NCBI GenBank assembly: GCA_907165065.1
Contig: OU015533.1
Location: 26,738,578-26,802,577 of the forward strand
Source: Caprimulgus europaeus
Lineage: Eukaryota > Chordata > Aves > Caprimulgiformes > Caprimulgidae
Direction of reading: 5' to 3'
Length of the DNA: 64,000 bases
In this document: piece after piece, positions 1 to 9,909 of the stretch
How the letters are laid out: each line of letters opens with the position of its first letter
Numbering within the stretch: the stretch's first letter is position 1
Notes under the pieces: model-generated
What the model was told of the DNA's origin: nothing
The model's database searches: none
What the model saw: only the letters and a program-made list of their open reading frames with translations
Made by a program: the position numbers and the translations under genes

Positions 1-809
1 CTTGAGCATGTACTGACTTCACCAGAGTGGAGAAGAAGAACAAAAAAGCCATGTGTAAGCAGAAGATCTCAAACCAGCTAACAGCAGCGACCGCCACAGT
101 GCTAAACCCCAGTACAGCAAATGTCTTCTGAATCATTTGCTATTTTCATTGGCTGTGTTGAAAATAAACTACAATAATTTACCCATACAGAAAGACAGAA
201 TGACATTGAAGTATTAGCAAACTACTGAATTAGAGAGGAAAGCTGTTAATCTTCACTAAGAACTAAATTATTTGAGGAATCTGTCATTGGTCCTAGATGG
301 GACTCCTTTAGTCCCCTGAATTTGTTTTTCTCTAACAAATTAAAACAGTCCATTAGAGCAGATTTTACGTGTCAAATTGTCACTTGGTTTCTGTGACTGT
401 CACACACATCCTCCCATTGCCCACCCTGCCTCACGGCTGCTAAATCACATTAACATGCTAACAGATCATCACTCTCAGATTTTTGCATTTCAGCAGCTGT
501 TACTCTCTTCTTATTAGTGAGTCTGTAGAGAAAATCTTTCAGATAGAATGAAACTGAACCCTGTGGTTATTGTGACTGAAAGTATGCAGGACTGAAAGTG
601 CCTGAGGGGGGCCTCGAGGTACCATGCAGAAGTCTTTCAGAAGAGACATTTGTTATTCAAAGTTGCTGCTCATGGAAATAAAAAAAAGCTTATCTCTACT
701 GCAAAGATGCAATAGTTGTATTTTTTTTCATATTTTTACTATCAAAATTTAGCACAGTCAGTGCAAAAGCCTCGTTCAGCCTCACATAATTTTCATCCCA
801 TCCAGATGC
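1..809. other. No gene recognised (3' flank of PDE1A)
   Basis: AT-rich DNA before the CR1 fragment. On the minus strand an open frame starts at the ATG at 136, right after an in-frame TAG, and runs off the left edge for 45 codons. It is hydrophobic in its second half and has no recognised similarity, so it is not called as a gene. Confidence 0.5.
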
Positions 810-1702
810 GGTCCAGATTGTGCCTGACCAACCTGGTGGCATTTTATGATGGGGTTACAGCATTGGTTGATAAAGCTAAAGCAACTGATATCATCTATCT
901 GGACTTGTGCAAGGTGTTTGACACTGTCCCACACGACATCCTTGTCTCTAAATTGGAGACATGTGGGTTTGATGGATGGACCACTCGGTGGATAAGGAAC
1001 TGGCTGGATGGTTGCACTCAAAGAGTTGTGGTCAACAGCTTGATGGCCGAGTGGAGACCAGTGACTAGTGGTGTCCCTCAGGGGTCAGTACTGGGGCCAG
1101 TGCTGTTCAATATCTTTGTCAGAGACATGGACAGTGGGATTGAGTGCACTCTCAGCAAGTTTGCCGATGACACTAAGCTGAGTGGTGCAGTTGTCACGCT
1201 GAAAGGACAGGACGCCGTCCAGAGGCACCTTGACAGGCTTGAGAGGGGGGCCTATGCTGAACTCATGAAGTTCAACAAGGCCAAATACAAGGTCCTGCAC
1301 CTGGGTTGGGGCAGCCCCAAGCACAAATACAGGCTGGGTGATGAGTGCTTTGAGACCAGCTCTGAAGAGAAGGACTTGGGAGTGGTGGGGGACGAGAAGC
1401 TCAACATGAGCTGGCAATGTGTGCTTGCAGCCCAGAAGGCCAACCGTATCCTGGGCTGCATCGAGAGAAGAGTGGCCAGCAGGTCGAGGGAGGTGATTCT
1501 GCCACTCTACTCCACTCTCATAAGGCCCCACCTGGAGTTCTGTGTCCAGTTCTGGAGTCTCCGACACAAGAAAGACATGGACCTGTTAGAACGAGTCCAG
1601 AGGAGGGACACAAAGATGATCTATGTAACTTCTTCAAAAGAGTTACATAAGCACAAAATGGGAACAGCAAGTAACACTGCTGTTGTATTATCCTGGAGAT
1701 GA
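716..1702 (+). pseudogene. CR1 ORF2 reverse-transcriptase remnant with open frame
   Basis: Open frame of 328 codons, of which roughly residues 32-305 are CR1-like. Visible reverse-transcriptase motifs are [14 protein letters not shown] (first catalytic Asp region; the usual CR1 form is LDFSKAFDTV), [16 protein letters not shown], and the catalytic FADDTKLSG at 1160-1186. The conserved downstream [11 protein letters not shown] and [11 protein letters not shown] are also present. The N-terminal endonuclease domain and the C-terminal end are absent, so it cannot be an active element. No frameshift or stop interrupts the CR1 part, which suggests a fairly young insertion. Codons before residue 30 and after residue 305 are flanking sequence. 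Confidence 0.85.
810..1620 (+). mobile_element. CR1 LINE fragment, reverse-transcriptase part, 3'-truncated
   Basis: A CR1 retrotransposon piece on the plus strand, antisense to PDE1A. It starts near CTGACCAACCTGGTGGC and runs through the CR1 ORF2 reverse-transcriptase region. Similarity stops at about 1620, so the C-terminal end and the 3' untranslated tail with octamer repeats are missing. CR1 copies are normally cut at the 5' end because reverse transcription starts at the 3' end. Loss of the 3' end therefore suggests a later deletion or rearrangement. The 5' boundary is approximate. Confidence 0.9.
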
Positions 1703-4260
1703 ACAACATTAGCATGCTTCAGTGATGCACCCATTGGACTGGCAGCTGGACCCTTGGGCTGCATGTTACATTCCCTCATGTTATTATACAAACCAAGCTG
1801 TCTGTGCATCTTCTTGCTCAACTGCAAAGTGAAGATAATGATACTTACTTATCCCTGTAACTTTATCTACAATGACATCTACTGAACAGATTGTAAACAT
1901 TATTAGTAGTCAATACCCTTTTAAGCTGATAATAGTACATAAACTTGCCAACCACTGACCAACTTGATTAGTAAATCTTTAGAACATTTTTATAGAACAA
2001 AATAAGCACAAAGGAATAAATGAAGGCATAAGGAATAAACTTTTTTCATATTAGATTGTTGCGTTACAATTTCTCTATATTCTAAGAACTGTATCATGAA
2101 GGATCTTACATGATATTTAAATCTTTCCCAACAAGTTCTGTGTTTCTTGCAGCTTTCTCCATAGGTCAATAACTTCCAGACCCTAAAATCCATTTAGCAA
2201 ACATTTTCTCTAATGAAACAACCTCTCAGACTCATCTAAGCATCTTTATTGTCTATTTGCTACAACTACCACAACTGCAAATAGCAGCAGCCATCACCGC
2301 TATGTGTTGAAAAAAGCACAGGATAGAATGGTCTCTTTATCACTGTGTTGAGTTGAACAAAGACAGATTATCTGGTGATTAGGGGTTTGGAATATTAATT
2401 AAACATCAAGGCTTTCAAATTAGAATCCCAGATGTTTGATCATTATGGTAATTCCCTGTTAACAGCATTCCCTGGAAGGCCTGAGAAACATTCCTCTAAT
2501 TCTCCAGTGGTGAAAGGTTGAGGACCCTTAGGCTATAGAGCGCTGAGCTCCTCTGCATCAATTATACAAGACATGGCCTTTTTAGCAAAATGGAGCCATC
2601 TTACTTAGTGAGCCTTCTGTTCAGGAAGATCTCAAACAGCTGCCTAGGTAGATAAACGCTTTCCAAAATAAAGCAGACTGTTCCTTGCACAAGTTGCTTG
2701 CTCTGAACCAAGTCTCAGCAGCAGCTACCTTTTCAGGGAGGGGTAGCACCAGCAGCTGGGCCTGATACATCTCCAGGAAAGCTGCCCTGTCAACAGCACT
2801 GACAATGTGTCTTGGTCTTCTGCTCTGGCCTGTCTAGGCATAGAAGTCAGACCATCTTCCTGAGCCCTCACTCACCTCTGGCTGAACTGCCTCCCAACCA
2901 GTGCTACCTGTGTAGCTTTATCCTGAAAAGGTGAGAAGCTGGAACGAATGTTCGAGTCATGCTCAGGAAATTTTATGGATTGTCACTAGTTTCCTTTCTA
3001 TATTACCTGTGTATCTGCATTACTACATTTTATAGAGACAACTTCTCCTGAGCCTGTGAACTAGTCTGGGAACAATGCCTACTGTCTGTGGAGCCCACTG
3101 ACAAGAATCCAGATGATTCTTTTAACAGCATAAGTAGTGTTTGTCATAGTCATCTCAGGAAGTGTGTTTGGAGATCTATGCTTAACAGTCAGCCTGCTGA
3201 CTACCATGGCATACTGCCCTCATACACATGAACTCCTCAGTGCACTCAGCTTTTTGTGATTTGTTATAAATTATCTAGCTAGGAATAATGAAAGCAATAA
3301 CAACACTCCTTTCACCTGGCAGTGATTTACCCCTAGTATTTCTTCCCTTGGTACATGCTACTACTAATATATGAATAAAACACAACTTCATACATATGCC
3401 CAGAGCAACCTAAAGACTTTTCATCAATAGATAGAGTCAGAGAAGGTTAACAGGATATCCAGACAGGACAGAACAAATTATCTAATATTCAAGGTCTCAG
3501 GCTATTCACTTACAAGCTTAATCAAACTTGAGTGCAATCTGAAAAGATTCTCAAGTGGAAATGGGATGTATTTCAATATTTTCCATTCTTTATTTGATGT
3601 ACAGTAATCTTTACTAGATTACACAGTCTTATTAAGGATTTTCAGCCTTTGCAGGGTGCACCTTCAAAGCAGATATACTGCTGATCTGGAACAGTTGGAG
3701 AAAATTCCTTCTTCCTTTATGGGACAAGGAACTTCTGTGCTACCTCAGCTAGTGCTCTATAGAAGTCTAAGGTCACCTAGTGAAAAACTCTTTTCCAGAA
3801 GCCCTTAGTGCCCACATATGGAGTAAGTGCCCCCATATTGCTTGCAAACAATGAATGGAGAATAACTTTCACAAAACCTATATAATCCCCCTGCAGCTTT
3901 TATTTAAAAAATTACTATCTGTATACTAATAAAATATAAATTTGTACTCAAAAGTATTTGCACTATTTGCAAGGTTCCTCTAGATTTTAACCAAGCACCC
4001 TGAAGGTCTCCATGACATGTTCCAGTCAACTGCAGATGTGGCCGCAAGTAGTCTCTTTATGGGCGTGGTTTTCCATAAATCTCTTCCTTGCTCTCACAGA
4101 GGTTTTGCAAAACAGATTCAACCACAATCACATAGATCAGATATTGCTCATCAAGCTCTGGCCTCAGCACCAGCTATTTCCACTTACCCATCAGTTTTCC
4201 TAATGTACATTCTAGTGTAATTCCAGAACTCTGTTAAGTATACTAGATATACTTCATTAG
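1703..4260. other. No gene recognised; possible PDE1A 3' UTR at the right end
   Basis: Mixed-composition DNA with no recognised exon or mobile element. If 4261-4415 is the last PDE1A exon, then about 3880-4260 on the minus strand is its 3' untranslated region. A somewhat GC-richer stretch at 2520-2930 shows no open frame worth calling. Confidence 0.5.
3899..3904 (-). terminator. Candidate poly(A) signal AATAAA
   Basis: The plus strand reads tttatt, so the minus strand has AATAAA 357 nt past the TGA of the candidate terminal exon. Minus-strand sequence just downstream includes GGTTTTGTG and TTGTTTG, the kind of GT-rich context seen after cleavage sites. AATAAA is frequent by chance in AT-rich DNA, so this is only supportive. 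Confidence 0.2.
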
Positions 4261-4415
4261 TCAAGTTGATGGAAGAAAAGAAGGGCACCCTAGAATATGG
4301 ACGACTACAATCTCAACAAAGTTCACAAAGTCCTGAAGACTAACAGCTCTGTTTTTCACAGTAGAAAGCATGCCCAGAGTTTCCCGGATCTTGCTGGGCT
4401 CCACATTATTATTGT
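4261..4415 (-). CDS. Candidate PDE1A terminal exon (alternative C-terminus)
   Basis: Not recognised by homology. On the minus strand a good polypyrimidine acceptor (ttctttctctatacag) ends at 4416. From 4415 the frame that continues the last sure PDE1A exon (one base carried over) stays open for 51 codons to a TGA at 4261. It would add DNNNVEPSKIRETLGMLSTV, KNRAVSLQDFVNFVEIVVVH and ILGCPSFLPST. VSLQDFVNFV resembles the exit half of an EF-hand, but no complete calcium loop is present. No convincing donor was seen, so it would be a last exon, with an AATAAA 357 nt further on. It does not resemble either known mammalian PDE1A tail. It could equally be an exon of an unrelated gene, or chance. Confidence 0.3.
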
Positions 4416-5788
4416 CTGTATAGAGAAAGAATTCTTAAATCGCTTGCTGTGAGAAGCTTTGTGTTTTCAATGGCTGTCAATATCCCAGTAAAATGGCTAA
4501 ATCTATCAGTAATTTATAGAGCACTACAAAGCACTGAAAATGAAGGGGAAATTATCTTTTTGATAGCCCTGTACACCTCCAAAACAATATACCAAAAACT
4601 CGGTATACCAAAATCAAACCGGATAGATATAACTGTAAATGGCAAACTTCGAGACAGCAAGTTCTCCATTCTTCTATATTAAAGGACCTTGCGTGTAGGG
4701 CTGCTTGATTTCTGCAGGCTATAGCTAAGTGCTCTTGGGCACCCTGATAGGTCTTGGGCACCTATTACTACTGATCATTGCAAACTAGCAGCTTTGTCTG
4801 TTTGACCAGTCAGTATTAGTTGGACAATACCAAAAGAGGCAATCAATCATATGAAGATGTTTATGGAGACAATATTAGTTAAGTCTTCTCCTCAGCTGCC
4901 CCTTTTACCTAACTCTCAAGTCATTGTCTCACTAGATTATGGAAGCTTGTTCTTAATTAATATTCTCCTAATGAGAATATTCATTTGCAATTTAGCACTA
5001 AATTAGATTTTAGCACTGCTCAGCACTATGCTGAAATATTCCAGGTGCTTACTCAGAAATAACACAGACTGTGGACAAAATATTCCCAAATGCCATTAAT
5101 TTAACCTAGATCAAGGTTATAAATTGTGTTCAACAAATATCACAAATCATTCCACTCAGATAACTATAACCCCAGACCATTTTCAGGTTGGCTTATGACT
5201 AAAATGCTTGATGTAGGTTTTGCTGTTAACTATCAACCAGCCAATGAAGAGTCACTTTTTGCCCTGTTTGGGTCTAATACATGTTGTGATTGCCCAAATG
5301 TTTAGATCCATTGAGTCATTTAAATAATTGCCTACAGCATAGTCCCCAGAAGCCTGCAGTGCTGAATTTTGTTCCATACAGTGGGGAACAAATAGCATTT
5401 CTAATAGCAAAGTACAAGTTTCACATTTCTTAAGAAATGTGGCAGCACATACTACTTTGAATTGTTGATTTTGGCATTTAAAGTAGATGTCAGTATCAGT
5501 TAAGATTAAATGTGCAAAAATGGATCTTTCTAAACCAGACCTCAGATAACCTGAGCAGCACAGAGCCTTATTGTACAGGCTATAAGATTTTCTCATCCCC
5601 TGACCACCTACATCTCTTTATATGTCCTGGGACAGCAAAATAGGACCATCTAAACAAACAATAGGACATAAAATATATGAGTACAAGGCAACTAAATATT
5701 TTTATAGGTTGAAGGAAATTTAAAAAATGAAAGTAGGGGAGGTCTTAGGGAGTAACCTATAAAAACATTCCAACTTAGTATATCATAC
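4416..5788 (-). other. PDE1A: Intron or 3' flank after the last certain PDE1A exon
   Basis: 1373 bp. It starts with a good donor (GTATGATATAC) on the minus strand. Neither known mammalian PDE1A tail (GEL...HKNSEDL type or EARTSSQ type) could be found here, so those exons either lie further left or are not conserved. Confidence 0.6.
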
Positions 5789-5973
5789 CTTCTACTGCTA
5801 ATTCTTTCCATCTTTCTTTGTTTGCTTGAATGATCTTCATTAAGTTGTCCTTAAAGCTCATTAGGTCTACAGTTGCTAGAGAATTTTCTGTGTGAGCCCC
5901 TCCATCAGTTGTACTTTTAAAAGTGGGTCGTCTTTGTGCTTCAGCATTGCTTACTGTTCCCAAACTATTTTGG
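5789..5973 (-). CDS. PDE1A: PDE1A exon: C-terminal linker and RWKEL segment
   Basis: 185 nt: one base completing Ser, 61 codons, then G of a split codon. It encodes QNSLGTVSNAEAQRRPTFKS, then TTDGGAHTENSLATVDLMSF, then KDNLMKIIQANKERWKELAV and E. The second half matches mammalian PDE1A SLAAVDLKSFKNNL...NKERWKELAAQ, ending with the same phase (G of a split codon). The first half is unlike mammals apart from RR...K.TTDGG spacing. Acceptor cacttctgcag, donor AAG|GTATGA. If the intron is retained the frame stops after Gly-Met-Ile-Tyr at 5775, a possible short alternative end. Confidence 0.92.
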
Positions 5974-8122
5974 CTGCAGAAGTGAAAAACCCCAAAATTA
6001 CAAAAACAGACAAGTAATTTTAATAATACACAGTTAATTTGCATCAAATTCCTTAGAGACTACAGGCAATCACTAACTCGAAATAATAGTTTTCACCAAA
6101 GAGTGTCTAAGATACATCATCTCTCCAACTCATGAAGCTGTAATCTGGGACTGATTCATACTGACCATTTTCCAGGGAATTCTAGGGAAAAAAAAGTGAC
6201 AGTTGAAAATACATCACTTGTGAGTTGCTTCTTGAAAGAATGTTTATGTAGCCATTTTGGAGCAGCTTTTTAGCTGTGTTTTTGAACAACGAATGGTAGC
6301 TTAGGGGCTCCCAGGAAAGACATCTGATTGTTATTTGTTGACCCATTTAAAAAAAACAAGATATGAAAGTAAATGGTATGTAAGTTTAGCTTCAGCTGAA
6401 AATTCTCTTCAAGGTACATGTCTTCAAGTGTAGTCAAAACAAGATTTAGTATAGTGGCTTTAAAATCTACTTTAGAGCTAGTGCAGCCATCTTACATGTA
6501 AGGTAAGGTAGATGTCAAATTGATTATTCGTATGTGAATATGCAGATACATGTGAAGATGGAAAAAAAATGAATTAACTCTCTTTTTTTCTTAGGATTAA
6601 AAAATCAGACCTATTTCTGGCCTTGTACAGCTAATCATGTCATACTGAGTTTTGTTTACTCAATTATGCTGTATAGTTTACCTCATTGGTACCGAAGACA
6701 GATGTTAATATGCATAGAAATGGATTTCCATTAATCAGAAAATATAGTTGCAGTGAACATATCAGCAAGAACTACACAAGAAGAGTTAACTGTAATATCT
6801 TTGTGCTCCAGAGATGCTGAAAGGGATAGAAAGGAAAAAATAGGGTATAATTCTAATGTTTTCTAGGCACCACAGTGAATGTCACACCACCACACTCATG
6901 GCAGTAGTGTACAACCCTGCTGGCTCAGACATTTCTGTAACATGCTATCGGCTCTCCACTCTCTTCATAAGTGTAGCTATCGATTACATACTAAGAAAAA
7001 AAATCCCTTTATCCTCCACCTCACATGTGGAAGCTTTGCTGTATCATAAGCCTTTGTTCCTCTACTAGTCATGAACATCAACTGAAAATGAAGCCTAGAG
7101 CTACTAATCACTTGCAGCTGCTAATCACTCATTTGTGAAGGAGTGGGTAAACAAGTTTGTTATCAATAATGCCTTAGTTTAGCACAGTTCCCCAAAACAC
7201 TAAGAATACTGTCCTAAATACCTACTTCTAGTAACTTCTACTTACTTCTAGTAACCAAAATACATGTAGACTCATGATCAGAAAGGAGCTAGGTTCATCA
7301 TTTTGCTATTAAAATCTAACTAATGCACAGCAAATGAAAAATCACCCTGCAGAGCTATCATATTAGTAGCCTCAGTGAAAGCTCAAATTACAGTTTTAAA
7401 ATGAAAAACATGTGGTAACAGTTGTAGAAGCAGCATCTGATTATTGAAGGATGCTTTCAGTGTGGAGTCACTCGGGTAACATTGTCATAGCTAGTTTATT
7501 TTATAGACAACTTCTATCATGATGCAAAAATCAAGAGCCTGATGGACAAAACCTCCCCTTTATTTCACTTACACTGTATTTAGATCTCTCAAGTGGAATA
7601 TAAATGGAATCAATTTTGTCTCAAGTGTACGTATCAAATAATACTAAAATGGAAAGGTTAAGAAGGAAAGTGACCAACAGCATAAAAAAAACCAGAAAAA
7701 ACCTGAAACCACCTTCACCACCTCCATTTCCAATTGCCTCTCAGAAAGGAAAGAATGACTTTTGGTGCAGTTAATTAAAATTATACTGAAAATGGCTCAA
7801 GACAAGAGAACTAGGAACTTCAACAATCTGTTGCAAGATTATAGTCAAAGGAAAAAAAAAATGTTATTAGATATGTTGTAGAAAATCAGCTTTGTATTTC
7901 ACACATGCACATTCTGCTTGTTATTGTGCTTTGCCTTTTGATATGCACAATCGTCCACAGTGGAGTAATAGCATATTGCAAATTCAACACAGCACCACAT
8001 GGTGGCAATACCGTACAGCTAGTTCTGTTACTTTTCCAACCGTTAAAATAATCGTGATATTCCGAGAATGACATTATTATGTTAGTTTATGTCAGTTCAA
8101 AAACTAAGCAGTGTATTCATAC
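5974..8122 (-). other. PDE1A: PDE1A intron, 2.1 kb
   Basis: GT-AG intron between the linker exon and the last catalytic exon. AT-rich; no repeat element or extra exon was recognised. A local TACTTCTAGTAACTTCTACT duplication occurs at about 7222-7256. Confidence 0.85.
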
Positions 8123-8243
8123 CTGGATGTCCCAAATGCAGGACTTTCAGATTTTGATGCTTCCTCTCTAAGAGGCATAACAATTTTCTCCATTGAGTCC
8201 GTAAGAAGAGAAAATGTTGGTTCTACTATGAAATCAATGAAAC
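8123..8243 (-). CDS. PDE1A: PDE1A exon: GFIDFIVEPTFSLL, end of catalytic domain
   Basis: 121 nt: two bases completing Gly, 39 codons, then AG of a split codon. It reads FIDFIVEPTFSLLTDSMEKI, then VMPLREEASKSESPAFGTS. The Phe of FIDF is the hydrophobic-clamp residue next to the selectivity glutamine. EKIVMPLREEASK differs from mammalian EKIVIPLIEEASK. After EEASK the sequence enters the poorly conserved linker to the C-terminus. Donor CAG|GTATGA. Confidence 0.94.
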
Positions 8244-9827
8244 CTAAAGAAGAAGAAAGAAAACTAGATTTTACATTTCCACAGTTCTCAAGTCTAAAAA
8301 TAAATACTTGATATTAGGCTGATTTCCTGACTGTAGTCCTGATTCAATATACTAGATACCACTAGTATAATCTTCAGGAAAAAAGCACACCTAAAACTTA
8401 GAAACACCTGAAGCTGTATAAATATAACTAGATATTAATAATTATAGCTTTTCATTCCTTTTTTGTGTAAATTTTATGTACTGCAGAACATACCTTCTAT
8501 TTGAAATGAATGTTAATTATGGAATGGAAGGGAAGCTACCGTTGAGCCATGGGGCTAGAAGTCATATTGTCTCCTTTACTATTTGGAGCTTCTTGACAAG
8601 GAGTTAATACTTTAAATTGCTGTTTATTATTCTGTGAAGGTAAAGTGTTATTTCACAGTGTGTAGGAGTGTTCTGTCAAATCAATGAAGAGAACAAGTAA
8701 TATCCTTAGGAGACAGCACTCATCCCACAGTTCTCAGATGTCAGCTCTGAACAATGTCTTTTACATTTTAAAGTGCTCATCAAGGTATGGAATGACACTG
8801 TGAGAGAATGAAGCATTATTCTCTGCTGAGCACTTAGCAGGGGTGGGGGGGGAAGCTAAAGCATGAGCTAGCAATGGATTTCCAGATGTCTCCCTACTCT
8901 AACCATGCAATGCAGCACAAAGGTGAGCAACAATGCTTCAGCCTCAGATCCAGCTTCCCTCATGCAGCAGGTATGATGCTCAAGGACGTTGCCTTTCAAG
9001 TCCCAGTTAAATGGAATAAAGGATATTTTGAGTGACAAGATCAGACAGGATAACGTGCTTTAGTTCAAGAATAAGACACTGTCACCTACAGAATCTTTCC
9101 TTAAGTACTGTGTTCACACACATAAAAGGTAGAGCTGTTGGTAGAACATACTGCTTTACTCATATGCTTCTAGGATATTTCTTTTTAACTAGCCCTGGTG
9201 ATCTTTACTAGTTTTTATCTCCGTATTATTCCTGATGGAAATAGAGATAAAGAGACCCAAGACCCACATTTCTAAAAATGGGAAGTTGAAGTTTGGCCAC
9301 TGTTGACCAAAATGCAATTAGGATTGACAGAAACAGAATGCAGTGGCCAACCTAAGAAGGCTTGACCCTGTGTAGTTTGACCCTGCCACACTGACAGTCT
9401 TAACTGCAGGCCAGAGATCTGATGTATGAATTAGCTTTGAGTTGAGATGCATCTACAAAACAGTACCAGGCTTTCAGACCAAAGCAGAGACATACCTGTG
9501 AGTTCTTGAGCAAGACTCAATCTGTCTGAGGACACAATTTACCAAACTCTAAAGCATGTACAGTATAAGTTGTGCTCATGTCCAGTACTTTGGTTAATCC
9601 CTCTCCTACCCCTCTTTGGCATCACGTATGCTGAAATTACTTCATGTTCTTTTGAGACCAGTGTATTTCTATTGTAAGAGCATATGAATTTGGTGAAGAG
9701 ATAGGTGCAAAGAAATGCCTTCTATATGATGGCATTTGTAACACTTAAAATTCAATAAGATACAAGAAATGTCCACATGATTTTACATGCTCCTACACAT
9801 GCAAGAAAAAGCACAATTTGTCATTAC
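8244..9827 (-). other. PDE1A: PDE1A intron, 1.6 kb
   Basis: GT-AG intron splitting the Gly codon that follows the selectivity glutamine. No mobile element recognised; a GGTGGGGGGGG run lies at about 8841-8852. Confidence 0.85.
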
Positions 9828-9909
9828 CTATTTGGGATTGAGCTACCAAAGTAGACTTGCGGTCACAGAGTGGGGAAAATTGAAGACCTAAAGCAGCCTC
9901 CTTGTCTCC
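9828..9909 (-). CDS. PDE1A: PDE1A exon: GDKEAALGLQFSPLCDRKST, end at the selectivity Gln
   Basis: 82 nt: 27 codons plus one base of a Gly codon. It encodes GDKEAALGLQFSPLCDRKST then LVAQSQI. The second Gln of AQSQ is the invariant glutamine that binds the purine ring. Mammals have EAELGLPFSPLCD; the substitutions Ala for Glu and Gln for Pro fall in a normally very conserved loop. Acceptor gtttgcag, donor TAG|GTAATG. Confidence 0.95.

Noticed and set aside
1085-1567. 160-codon minus-strand frame
   Set aside because: Antisense reading of the CR1 reverse-transcriptase fragment.
2690-2730. Minus-strand acceptor (ccctccctgaaaag) as an alternative PDE1A last exon
   Set aside because: In the required phase the frame stops after four codons and no supporting similarity exists.
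2941-2970. GTTCGAGTCATGC, similar to a tRNA B box
   Set aside because: No matching A box or cloverleaf arms nearby.
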